Origin: Chara braunii
Taxonomy: Eukaryota; Streptophyta; Charophyceae; Charales; Characeae
Reading direction: 5' to 3'
DNA: 50,224 nt
Assembly (NCBI GenBank): GCA_003427395.1
Contig: BFEA01000056.1
Coordinates: 3,949,325-3,999,548, forward strand
Positions within the stretch are counted from its first letter, which is position 1. The number at the start of each line of letters is the position of its first letter. Both the position numbers and the translations under genes were made by a program. Under the pieces are notes generated by a model. That model was not told the DNA's origin. It worked only from the letters and a program-made list of their open reading frames with translations, and did not search any database. Below, piece by piece: positions 10,671 to 20,099 of the stretch.

Positions 10671-10763
10671 GGACCCGCTCTTATTTTATGTGCGCCAGCC
10701 TTGCGCAGGGGCCGCGCTAGTTTCTCTAGATCGTTCCAATTTTAGCGGATGCCCCGAAGGATT
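10671..10763 (-). pseudogene. U6 snRNA pseudogene A
   Basis: The reverse complement reads like U6 over its length: CCTTCGGGGCATCCGCTAAAATTGGAACGAT, then CTAGCGCGGCCCCTGCGCAA, then an altered 3' part (given here in broken form: key blocks are TTCGGGG, AAAATTGGAACGAT and CCCCTGCGCAAGG). The ACAGAGA box is changed (CTAGAGAAAC), and no plant upstream element or terminal T-run is present. It is a dead copy. Confidence 0.8.
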
Positions 10764-11025
10764 TCAGCGGAGCTGCCGTGCGACCCCTCAGAACCGAGCG
10801 GCTCCGGGCAGCCCAAAACACTCAGCTTCACCCGTCGAGTTCCACCGTCCGGGCCGAACGCGGGCCTGCCTTCCAATCAGTTCATGGGTGTACCACTGGG
10901 CCAGGCTCTCGGGCCCTAGCAGCGGCCGCGATACCTCGCCCCTAAACAGAATGGGACCTATGGATAATAATAAAAATAAAAAAATAAAAAATAGTATAAA
11001 ATAAAATAACATATATATATATATA

Positions 11026-11041
11026 CCCGCCCCTTGTCAGG

Positions 11042-11093
<52 letters not shown>

Positions 11094-11109
11094 CCTGACA
11101 AGGGGCGGG
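11026..11109. repeat. Perfect 84-bp palindrome with an (AT)n centre
   Basis: CCCGCCCCTTGTCAGGATT at the left is exactly complementary to the right end, with (TA)n between. The whole segment can fold into one hairpin of about 42 bp. Such structures are usually unstable; it may be a foldback element remnant. Confidence 0.9.
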
Positions 11110-11581
11110 GACTGCTGGTACCCTACCGGTCCTGTGAATCGGTTCCGTTGCTGGGCCTACCAGCAAAAACCAAGGAAGGATAGCCCTGTCAGGCCCTCAA
11201 CCCCCTCAGTTTTCTCCGTGCCGCTCCGCCGCTCCCTCGTCTCCGCATGCTGGCCTCGACCCCCGAACCTCCGTAGTAACAGTCCACCACCGTAACCTAT
11301 AGGGCTAAGCCCAAACCTGAGACGGTCAGGCGCGGATTTCAATATGAAGTAGTACCACGCGGTGCCTAGGTCTGGGAAGAACAGCCTGGGCCCCCTTCCT
11401 GCCTACAACCAGCGCGCCGTCGCTAGGCACCCGCGTCGACTTACCTAAGCCGCGTCGTGGCTGCCCCGCGCGCCATCCCATGCGCCACTCCTACCGTCGG
11501 TCGCACTCACCAACCAAAAACGAACCTTCAATCCTTAATCAAATTCGTAACACGGTTTGGGCGACCTACGGTAGGAGTCGC
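11110..11581. other. GC-rich stretch, no gene recognised
   Basis: Continues the GC-rich composition of the preceding kilobase. Frames of about 60-99 codons occur but no domain is seen. Confidence 0.4.
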
Positions 11582-11765
11582 GGCAGATCCCGGACGTGGT
11601 CGTGCCTCGCCGTGACTAAGTTAAAGTTATGTGGGCGCGCAGTTTCAAGGCGCAATTTCAAAGCGCGCTCACTCAATCAGAAAAATCACACGCGCGCCTT
11701 GAAACTGCACGCCCACATACCTTCTAACTTAGTCACGGCAGATCCCGGACGCGGTCGTGCCTCGC
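11582..11765. mobile_element. Foldback element bounded by 29-bp direct repeats
   Basis: The outer direct repeats GGCAGATCCCGGACGYGGTC + GTGCCTCGC (11582-11610 and 11737-11765) differ at one base. Between them, arms at 11609-11653 and 11693-11739 are inverted copies (GCCGTGACTAAGTTA.. and GTGGGCGYGCAGTTTCAAGG). This would be a hairpin with a roughly 40-nt loop. Confidence 0.7.
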
Positions 11766-11769
11766 ACGG

Positions 11770-12448
11770 CTTATTTTGACCAAACCCATTTTTCCTGTCA
11801 TCTGCAAAAACCAGGGCGGACACCCTCGTAAGGGTATTCGCGCCGACAATGTGAGAGTCTGCCAACGACGTTATTGCCCTCAGCAAAAGATGGCTAATAA
11901 GAAAAGAAAAGAAAAAAAAAAGGCAACAACTCTTTGGGCGTGATAGCAGTTGGATATGTAACATTAGACACATGTGAGAATATGTTTTTGCAATGGGTGT
12001 TACAACCCTCAACATACGACTGTATGAAATAAAAGCAAAAACAACAACAAGTATTAGAACATAAAAGCAACTCGATACAAAATTTTGAGTACATGTGAGA
12101 GTGCACCATTGGTTGCAAATGTCAGTTGGCCATGGAAAGTGCCTTGCCTCGTCAGCAGGACACTAAAACTAACTTAGAAGAAAATAATAAAAAACGAAAA
12201 AAAAAAAAAAAAAAACTATCGATGATTATAGACAGATGCATTCCTGGAGGGACTACTTCCTTTGTAGCTTTCCCCGACGTCATTCCCTTTAACTCTGCAG
12301 ATTTTTTTTTTTCAGATCGGATCGACAAGGCCTAAATATGTTGTTTTTGCCAACCCTCTCCCGGACCCCCAAACTTTGCGCTTGATGTTATTTTTCCGAA
12401 TGAGAATACAGCTTGGAAAAACAGTGCTGGTTCAAAAAAAAAAAAAGA

Positions 12449-12494
<46 letters not shown>
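11770..12494. other. Intergenic, no gene recognised
   Basis: A-rich and T-rich runs, ending in a T46 tract at the edge of the gap. No coding signal is seen. Confidence 0.5.
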
Positions 12495-12839
12495 NNNNNN
12501 NNNNNNNNNNNNNNNNNNNNNNNNNNNNNNNNNNNNNNNNNNNNNNNNNNNNNNNNNNNNNNNNNNNNNNNNNNNNNNNNNNNNNNNNNNNNNNNNNNNN
12601 NNNNNNNNNNNNNNNNNNNNNNNNNNNNNNNNNNNNNNNNNNNNNNNNNNNNNNNNNNNNNNNNNNNNNNNNNNNNNNNNNNNNNNNNNNNNNNNNNNNN
12701 NNNNNNNNNNNNNNNNNNNNNNNNNNNNNNNNNNNNNNNNNNNNNNNNNNNNNNNNNNNNNNNNNNNNNNNNNNNNNNNNNNNNNNNNNNNNNNNNNNNN
12801 NNNNNNNNNNNNNNNNNNNNNNNNNNNNNNNNNNNNNNN
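12495..12839. other. Assembly gap (345 N)
   Basis: Run of N following a long poly(T) tract. Protein frames drawn across it are meaningless. Confidence 1.
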
Positions 12840-12840
12840 C

Positions 12841-12915
12841 ATGAGGCCAATGGGGATTGAACCCAAGACCTCCTGAGTGTCACTTCCGTGCCTTACCAAC
12901 TGAGCTAGACCGCTG
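12841..12915 (-). repeat. tRNA-derived SINE-like fragment
   Basis: On the minus strand it has an A-box-like TAGCTCAGTTGG and a B-box-like GGTTCAATCCC at tRNA spacing. The acceptor ends do not pair (GCGGTCT versus GGCCTCA), and no clean anticodon arm forms. I read it as a SINE head or a tRNA pseudogene cut by the gap. Confidence 0.6.
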
Positions 12916-12970
12916 GATTAAAAAAAAAAAACCGACTTTTGTTTCAGAGTCACATCAAAATTATTTACTA

Positions 12971-13413
12971 ACCATTACACATTTAAGTGTTATAGTTTTT
13001 TGTCTTCATCATCGTATTACACTTAGTACCGTTATTTTGGTTCAAAGCATTATATACTATATTATTCTTGATATTTCATAGTTGGGTTAGGCTACTAATG
13101 TGGCCCAAGACCACTAGCCCAGTCGGATAGAAAAAAAAAAAAAGAAAAAAAAAAATACATATATATTTTTAATTTAGTTTTTTTCGGAGTCACGTCAAAA
13201 TTATTTACTAAATTAAAAATACTAAGACCACTAAATTATTTATTATTTTTTTCCGATCCGACCGGGCAAATGGTCTTGGGCCACATTAGTAGCCTAACCC
13301 AACTGTGAATTATCAAGAATAATATAGTATAAAATGCTTTGAACCAAAACAACGGTACTAAGTGTAATACGATGATGAAGATAAAAAACTATAACACTTA
13401 AATGTGTAATGGT
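12971..13413. repeat. Large inverted duplication around a MITE
   Basis: The left arm (12971-13125) and right arm (about 13258-13413) are inverted copies. They include ACACATTTAAGTGTTATAG, GTATTACACTTAGTACCGTT and GGTTAGGCTACTAATGTGG. The arms are longer than the terminal repeats of the element at the centre, so flanking DNA was duplicated too. Confidence 0.85.
13081..13303. mobile_element. MITE with long terminal inverted repeats
   Basis: Terminal repeats of about 45 bp start AGTTGGGTTAGGCTACTAAT and contain GTGGCCCAAGACCA. The AT-rich centre includes TCGGAGTCACGTCAAAATTA, similar to 33230-33260 in the GAR1 intron element. No transposase is present. Confidence 0.65.
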
Positions 13414-13416
13414 ATC

Positions 13417-14215
13417 GAAGGGGTCGACAAATGTTATGCTAGTATACATAACTAGTTGGATTTCATGCATTATCGCAATGATTAACATAAGGTTATGAGA
13501 AGAAAAAAACAATCGTACTATAACTTTACACAACATGTCTATAAACACAACATAATCATAACAACAAGGATCAAACGGTGGACTGTACTTAATTAAATAA
13601 AATTGTGAAAACAACCTAATAATTATATATAGATGGGATCACCACCTACAATGAGTTATTTTTACTGATGCAAAGGTAGTTTATAAAACGTTAGATAACT
13701 CTTACGATAGCAGTAAGGATGTCAATACACACGCAAACTTCAATACAGAGTGAGATCAAATTGGTCGACTATTGTTATACTATTGAAACTATTATCATGA
13801 CAAATGAAAGTCTGATTGGTTCACGAAGTTTCTATACATTTGAGTATGTTTGGGACTGCAACTATGAAGTGCATATAGAGAAAAAACACATAAAAAAAAA
13901 AATTGAACTTACAAAATTTATATTTCAGCACATCATAATGAAAGAAGTCGAATAAAGAAAAAACATTGTGAAGCATCGTGTTTAGGTTCGGTGACCGAAC
14001 CTGAACGTTCGCAACCGCATGCAAACAAACGTCAAAACGCTCCAAACGTGAACATAAATATTAAAAAAAAAAAAAAAAAAAACTTCTCATAAAAAAAAAT
14101 AAAATAAAATGTTATATAAAATAAAAATACAAATAATTTTTCCCAGAAGGTATGCTCAAATTCGTAACCAAACTCGAGTTAAAAATAAAAAACCATATAT
14201 ATATACATATATATA
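13417..14215. other. AT-rich intergenic, no gene recognised
   Basis: Strongly AT-rich with several A runs (notably 14062-14080). Frames up to 78 codons are unconvincing. Confidence 0.5.
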
Positions 14216-14300
14216 TATTCACATCCCCTCGTTTGTTGTCCTCTTCTCTCTCTCTGCCTACGGTTTACCGGGCAGTTCTGTTTGTGACGATATATATAGT
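14216..14300 (+). mobile_element. Fragment of the ribozyme-bearing repeat (3' part)
   Basis: CACATCCCCTCGTTTGTTGT, then CTCTCTGCCTACGGTTTACC and GGGCAGTTCTGTTTGTGACGA, ending in (TA)n. This is the segment that follows the hammerhead module in the other copies. It faces an inverted copy at 15125-15255 across the hAT-like element. Confidence 0.75.
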
Positions 14301-14327
14301 CAAATAGAATATATATATATATATACA

Positions 14328-15124
14328 CAGGGTTATCGGCGTTCGGGACGGGCCGAACGCCCGAACGTATGGGACCCCTTCGGGAGGCGTGCGGTCGTTC
14401 GGACCGAACGCGGACCGAAAAAAAAAACAAAAAAAACAAAAAAAAAGTTTTGAAAAAAATTCGAAAAAAAACTATGTTATTTGGGCAAATAAATTAAACA
14501 ACATTTGTCTGGGCACTACATCCAAATTCTTTACCCAATTTGAATTAAAAATCCAATACCGAAAATAAACACTTTGATAAAAATAAGAAAAAATAAAAAG
14601 AGAATTAAAATGAGTGAGTGTACCTGCACCTTTTCGACACCGCCATCTTTGCCGATTTTTAATTATTTTTTGGCATTGACAAATGCGCTGAAAATTTACA
14701 GATATATAGTTTACATAATCAATAACTCATTAAAAAATGTTTAAAAAATAATAAAATTGTTTAGGCCCCGAAATAAAGTGAAAACGAAAAGTTAAAAGTG
14801 AAAAAAAACAAAATAGTGAGTGGGCGAGCACGTTTTGACACCCCCATCTTTGACGATTTTCAATGTTCTCTTGGCTTAGCAGAATGGCTTCAAAATTTAT
14901 AGTGCGTGTAGTTTATATCATAGTCTTATGCATGGTAAGTACTATAGCTCCAATCATGGTCACTTCACCAAAAAAAAATCAGAAACAAAACTTATTTTTA
15001 GGCCCCGAAATAATTTTTGGAGGGGGCCGAGCCTTGAGGTGTTCGGCCCCCGAAAGGGACCCCGAACGCCCGAACGTTCGGGGGCCAGCCCGGGGGCCCC
15101 CGAACGTTCGGTCAGGTAACCCTG
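14328..15124. mobile_element. Non-autonomous hAT-like element, copy 1
   Basis: It starts CAGGGTTATCGGCGTTCGGG and ends GGTCAGGTAACCCTG, so the terminal inverted repeat begins CAGGGTTA. Flanks are TATATACA and TATATATA, close to an 8-bp target duplication. Subterminal regions are packed with CGAACGTTCGGG-type inverted motifs. The interior shares ATCTTTGCCGAT and GGCCCCGAAATAA with copies 2 and 3 in inverted orientation. No transposase frame is seen. Confidence 0.8.
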
Positions 15125-15255
15125 TATATATATATCGTTACAAACAGAACTGCTCGGTAAACCGTAGGCAGAGAAAGAGAAGAGGACAACAAACGAGGGG
15201 CTGTGACAAACTGTTTCGTCGGAGTTTCACCGACTCATCAGGAGGTTGAACCCTC
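15125..15255 (-). mobile_element. Ribozyme-bearing repeat starting at the cleavage site
   Basis: In the minus direction it begins GAGGGTTCAACCTCCTGATG, passes through a complete hammerhead core and CACAGCCCCTCGTTTGTTGT, then CTGCCTACGGTTTACCGAGC, and ends GTAACGATATATATATA. Homology to the family begins at the first nucleotide after the predicted cleavage site; upstream there is only (GA)n and (TA)n. The adjoining hAT-like copy 1 inserted into its (TA)n end. Confidence 0.75.
15205..15255 (-). ncRNA. Hammerhead ribozyme (type III), intact core
   Basis: Minus strand, 5' to 3': stem I GAGG, loop GTTCAA, CCTC (15255-15242); core CTGATGA (15241-15235); stem II GTCGG, loop TGAAACT, CCGAC (15234-15218); core GAAA (15217-15214); then CAG. 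Every invariant nucleotide of the C3-A9 and G12-A14 core is present and stem II pairs perfectly. The 5' strand of stem III plus GTC is missing, so the DNA corresponds to the RNA after self-cleavage. The following ACAGTTTGTC could also form a 3-bp stem III with its own cleavage site at 15205. Core assignment is direct; activity is inference. Confidence 0.8.
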
Positions 15256-15655
15256 TCTCTCTATATACATATTCAATATGTTAGGTCGATCACGTTCGGG
15301 AGGCGTTCAGTCGAACACCCGAACATGTTCGGACGTTCGAAAAAACTCCGAGCATGTTTGGTATGCTACACAAAAAACAACCTCCAATATGAATGTAAAA
15401 AAAAAAAAATCATCATATGACCTGAAGGTAATAAGGGATAAATATAATGACAATTCACAAGGTAAAAATGATGTAACCAGAGTTGTCAGGCCGAACGTAC
15501 GGAGGCCCCTAAGCTGACGCCCGAACGTTCGGGCGTTCGGGTCCTCGTACGGGGCCCGAACTCGAAGGGGTTCGGACCCCGCAAAAAAATATTTTGGTAC
15601 CTAAAAATTATTATTATTATTATTTTTTTTTTTTGTGAGATCTCTGTTATGTAAG

Positions 15656-16252
15656 GGCAAGGGCAAGGGCCAAAAGCACACGTACACACAAGCGTAAATG
15701 CGCAGATACTTCAACACAAATCCGCAATAGCGGAACGTCAGATTGGAAAAATTCGCATCATGTACGTCACATCCCATATGCCCCACCTACGTTCCACAGC
15801 TCCCAACATTTCACCGATCATGCCGAAAAACAAGGCAGCAGTTATCGCCGCTCGGCGCCGAAGCGCTGGCTGCGAAAACTGCGTAAGCAGGTCCGCTGAA
15901 AAGGAGGAGTATCACTTAGTATAATCCGAATTGATATCTGGCTATACTCATCACCAATTGCTAACTCCTACGAAAAACAATGCACGAGGGACGCGGTTAT
16001 TTTCCAGACCGGGTCCCGTCTGACAGAAAAATTGTCCAGAACCTTTAGGAACAGCTAAACCGGAAAGCCCTTAAGCTGGTAGGTTATTTTCAACGTCAGT
16101 ACCTGACCCAGAATCTTCTCACGAAGGGAAGTGTTTCGGTCAATTCTGCAGAGCCAGCCGGCGATAGCAGCCGCTTTTTGACTTCTGTTGGACCAGGAGC
16201 GATAATCCTACCTAGCTCTAATAGCTAATTGGCGGCCAGCCCTCAAATCTTC
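15656..16252 (-). repeat. 3' pseudo-LTR of the Penelope-like element
   Basis: About 590 bp, roughly 90 percent identical by eye to 20100-20688 in the same orientation. Its upstream part encodes the end of the RT (thumb) region, including AAAIAGWLCRIDRN and QVLTLKITYQLKGFPV. That explains why the 5' repeat looks like a truncated earlier copy. Confidence 0.85.
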
Positions 16253-17926
16253 GCCATTCCTGATACGTTGAAAACAACCCACAAAGGGGTATTCGTCCTT
16301 GACTTCCAGTGCGCAACCCAAAAATTCCCAACCCCCGAACCCATCATCTGTTCGCTCCAGAGACAGAGTCGGGGCGTAACACTTCTCAAATTTCCGCCGA
16401 ATTCTGTTGGCGGTGAGAAGGGAGATTCCATTATCATTTTTACATAAAACAAACAAGGACACGTCGTCCATTAATCGGATTCCGTGCACCAATTTGCGAT
16501 CACTTCCCAATGAACCCAAAAACATACATTCCGAGTGTGCGCACATGATGCACGCCAGGGGAGGGCTCATACTACTCCCCATTATAATACCCAGAATTTG
16601 CTTCAGCATAATATCCGATGCCACCGTGAAGGTAAAGTTGAGACTAAAGATAACAAAGCTACGAATATCCTCAAAACTAACCTTGGACCAACCCAAATTT
16701 TCAGCTCCTTCATAGACAGACGACCCTCGTCCTTGCGGATTTACCCAAACACAACTTCTGCCTTTCTGTTCATGCCAGTTCAATAACCAATCTCAAGCCC
16801 GTAGGATAACATCGTGCGGTGGTCGGGAGAACATATCTCTTATATCGAAGGACGATCCCTCCAATCTGGCACATCGCCCCTTCACCATGGCTTTGTTGAT
16901 CTTACCCAATTCTGACACCAGATCACCCAAAGATTCATGATTAAAATGAAGACTTGCTCGCATAGCATTCAACAACCCGTTCAGTCCCTTTAACACTTTA
17001 CAACCGGCTGGAGCACTCGGTTCACTGAAAGTAGGACAAATGGGTCTAAATCTCTCCAAATCTTTGTGTTTTGGAATTACGTACCCGCGCCCCATAGTAC
17101 CTTTGGGCATCCATCTTCCTAATCGTAGCAACCCAGAAGCACGATATTCCGATTTAGTAACGGACAGGATTTCCTCCTCCGACATCGACTGCACCATATA
17201 ACAATCACTACGCACATACAAATCTTGCATAGCCTCATGATACAGTCAGGGGCAAAGAACAATAGTCTCAGCAGGGTTTCAATCAGCCGGGGCCAATAGC
17301 AGGTCATCGAACAATTTCTTTACCTCTTGTACATCTTCAAAGGTAGTCTCTTCATGGTGAGCTACAGAACGATTCAAACAGGATTCCACCTCCTTAAGAC
17401 TGAAGTCCACTGCATCTGGATTGCCAATCTGCCAAGATGCAAATGCATCCTGCAATTCCTTTCTTAAAATCCCCACGCGTCCGGCTTTAGTAGCTCTAGG
17501 AATATTACACGCGTTGTGCACGAACACAGGAACACGAACGTCTTCCCAAATTCTGCATCTAACATGGCCTTTGTACCTCGGGAGCGGAACACATGCGCAT
17601 GAGCAGGTGGAAACCTTGCGACGTGAAAACGTGCGATGGTTATGCATAATGTCAGCAACCGATATATTTTTTGTCCATACGGTTCTAACTTTCCGCTTTA
17701 GAGTATCACGGACCATGGGCGGCAACGAAAGAGCATCTAATTTACAATCCAACAGTCTACGTACTCCTCCCATACTAATTCGATCGTCATACAATATTCT
17801 GGCCACGAGTTTCTTTTGGACATAAAACCCATATTCGGTCTTAACAGCGTTAGTCACCACGCGTCGAAGCAAAGATCTCATCTGTTTTTTCTGAAAATCT
17901 TTGATGACAGGAAGCAGGCCAATCAA
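16208..17926 (-). pseudogene. Penelope-type reverse transcriptase, broken by nonsense codons
   Basis: One reading frame runs the whole way with in-frame stops at 17279-17281, near 17236 and at 16793-16795, plus one at 16208. The first part (to 17279) carries STCSCACVPLPRYKG and a helix-rich segment of unknown role. The RT proper begins with YVIPKHKDLERFRPI (fingers) and has motif A SFDIRDMF near 16830. A long insert follows, then motif B GIIMGSSMSPPLA (about 16590-16553), motif C RLMDD (about 16477-16463) and GGWEFLGCALEV. The metal-binding aspartates of A and C are retained. Beyond 16208 the same frame continues into the pseudo-LTR with thumb-like sequence. The stops look like recent decay, since the frame is otherwise preserved. 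Confidence 0.8.
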
Positions 17927-18118
17927 AAATTCCAGATCACATCCAGATGCTGAAGCTCTTTTTCCAGGGTTCCTAAGAAGTGAGATAAGGTATCGTTTAC
18001 CTTTATGATTAATCTTCCTCCACTTACGCAGATTAGTGATCTACAAAAAACCTCCCTACTCCAAAAGAGACTTACACTCACCAAGTAGACAAAAACCTTT
18101 ACTAGTCTTAACCAGAGT

Positions 18119-19915
18119 TTAACCGAACAGTCGCTTAACTCGTTTCCATCCATCGTACCACGATGTACCTCCACTAGATGCTAATGTGAAATTTCTGATC
18201 TGATTACGGTCTTGCTCAATCAATAGGTTATTCAACTGCATGCTTCCCTTGCCGTTATTCACACAAAATGAGATGATTCTGACCTCAGCACACGTTTCCT
18301 GCTTATCAACAGGGCATTTGCGTCTCTCACGTTTACCTCTCCGTCTACGTGGAGAGTTAGAGCACTTGCGTCCGACAGTATTCAGTATGGGACACCAGTG
18401 TCTAATATAAAAATTTTCCACTGCTAACAGTTCATGCACGGGTGCGCCAATTAAAGACAGGAGAACGTAGTTTTCCTTACCATAGCTTGATAGCCAACGG
18501 CGAAAATGGTTGCCCGGACCCCCTTGTCCACATTTACGCAAGTGCTCACCCCAGCGAGTATCAAGATTTCGCTCCGTTTTACCGATGTACACAGCTTTGC
18601 AAAAGGGCGAGATAGCCACGTAAACACAGCAAGAGGCAGAATTGAATCCATCATCGTGATCCAAACACCATGAAGTCCAATCGTTGAGGAATTTATGACC
18701 CCAGCGGATGCCCCCTCTCTTCGGCAGTGCAAAGACCACCCATCTCAAGCTTGCCTCCAATTTGCAGTTAACGCCTACTTGTTTCTTCCGTTCACGAATA
18801 AGACCACGGCAGATACCCCACAAACGTTCTACAGGCCAGTTGCTCCATTCATCGCTACCACTGCCTTCATCAAACACGTCGGAAGACGATGCAGCCTCCG
18901 AGCTACTCTCGGTGATCACAGGAAGAGGCGGAGGATGTGTAGCAGGTGGTGCCATGCGGTCTCTTCCAAAGGCTCTGGGCGCTCGATGCTCCACCAGATT
19001 CGCGATCGCCTGCTGTTTACGTATGTACGGAACTTGCTCCCGCTTACAGAGGTCCTTCACTTCCTTATAATCCAACGTCTTGAGTTGCTCCTTAGCATTA
19101 CGAATGGAGCGGGCTCGGGCGTCAGGTCCAGCCTCAGGAACGATTTCACTGGCGATGTTGTATGGCTTCAACGGCAACATCTTGCGCGGTCGTCCTCTTC
19201 CTCTGCTGGTACTGTACATTTTCCGAGCTGTCCTGGTAAGCGGCGTAATGGCTGGTGCTGCACAATTGTCATCATTCGTGCTAGATGAGTTAGGGCACAA
19301 CTCCATGCGTTCGGTATCAGCACGAAGTGCTTCAACTTCTTCGTCGAATTCAGGTTCACTTGGCTCTTCTCTTCTTCGCAGTTTCCGTTGTAGCTTCTTC
19401 TTACGTCGGGACCGATCCTTCTTACTGCTAATCTCCTGCTGCTGCCGCAATGATCCCCATCGATGCGACAACTGCATATCGACAATACGGGCAACCCTCA
19501 GGTCATTCTCCATGCGCTCTCGTTCCTTCTTCTCCTCCTTGCGCTTTCGTCTTGCCTCCATCTCCAAAGCTTCTCTTCGTTCTTTCTTTTGCGCCTCCTT
19601 CTCCTTTCATTTCTGTTCCCTGGCAGCTTCCTTTTCCAATAATATCGATACGAGCTGACCAGTGGGGTCCTTGGACTCCTTACGATCGTCGTAACGAGAA
19701 TGATACCGCTCCGCTGACGGAGATCTACGTGGAGCCTCCCAACGATTTTGTCGTGGGGACGCGGATCTGGCTCGAGTAGGCTCTGTCCGCACATCCGCGA
19801 TTTTCCCTTCTCCCTCCAGCTGTCGACGTCGATCCGCTTTCTCCTTCTCCTCCTTCCAATAGAGGTCGCAGTCACGAGCCAGATGTCCATACACCTTACA
19901 AGAGTAACACTGCAA
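18119..19915 (-). pseudogene. CCHC / AT-hook / SAP-like / GIY-YIG endonuclease region of the Penelope-like element
   Basis: A single frame with one internal stop (19607-19609). Near the start CYSCKVYGHLARDC is a CCHC zinc knuckle; a one-base indel near 19925 probably separates it from its real N-terminus, found in the next frame. In the 482-codon part (from 19567), residues 1-70 are a charged likely coiled coil and GRGRPRK (about 123-129) is an AT-hook. LKTLDYKEVKDLCKREQVPY (about 162-181) and the following helix look like a SAP DNA-binding motif. Residues 314-400 form the GIY-YIG nuclease: VYVA, VYIG, an arginine in DTRWGEH, catalytic glutamate in AVENFYI and asparagine in PILN. A TAA ends this frame before the RT, so the element may have had two ORFs or have been one long frame. 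Confidence 0.78.
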
Positions 19916-20099
19916 CGTCCGTCGTCCCCCGGGGGCTGCCCGCCCTCATCGTTCGCCAGGTTTTGACTACTAGATGCCGTATTGCAAACTTCGCCTTCCA
20001 ATTGTACTGTTCAACAACTCACGGTCTTCACGTTCCGTCGCTGATGTCTAGACCACCAATAACGGAGCAGCTATCCTCCGGTGGTTATCAAGTGCTTAA

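Noticed and set aside
12332-12899. Frames of 140-183 codons
   Set aside because: They run through 345 N and poly(T); no real sequence supports them.
15890-15960. Hammerhead ribozyme inside the Penelope pseudo-LTR (TGATGAG with a GTATA/TATAC stem on the minus strand)
   Set aside because: C3 and the GAAA box are missing in both pseudo-LTRs; shape without the catalytic core.
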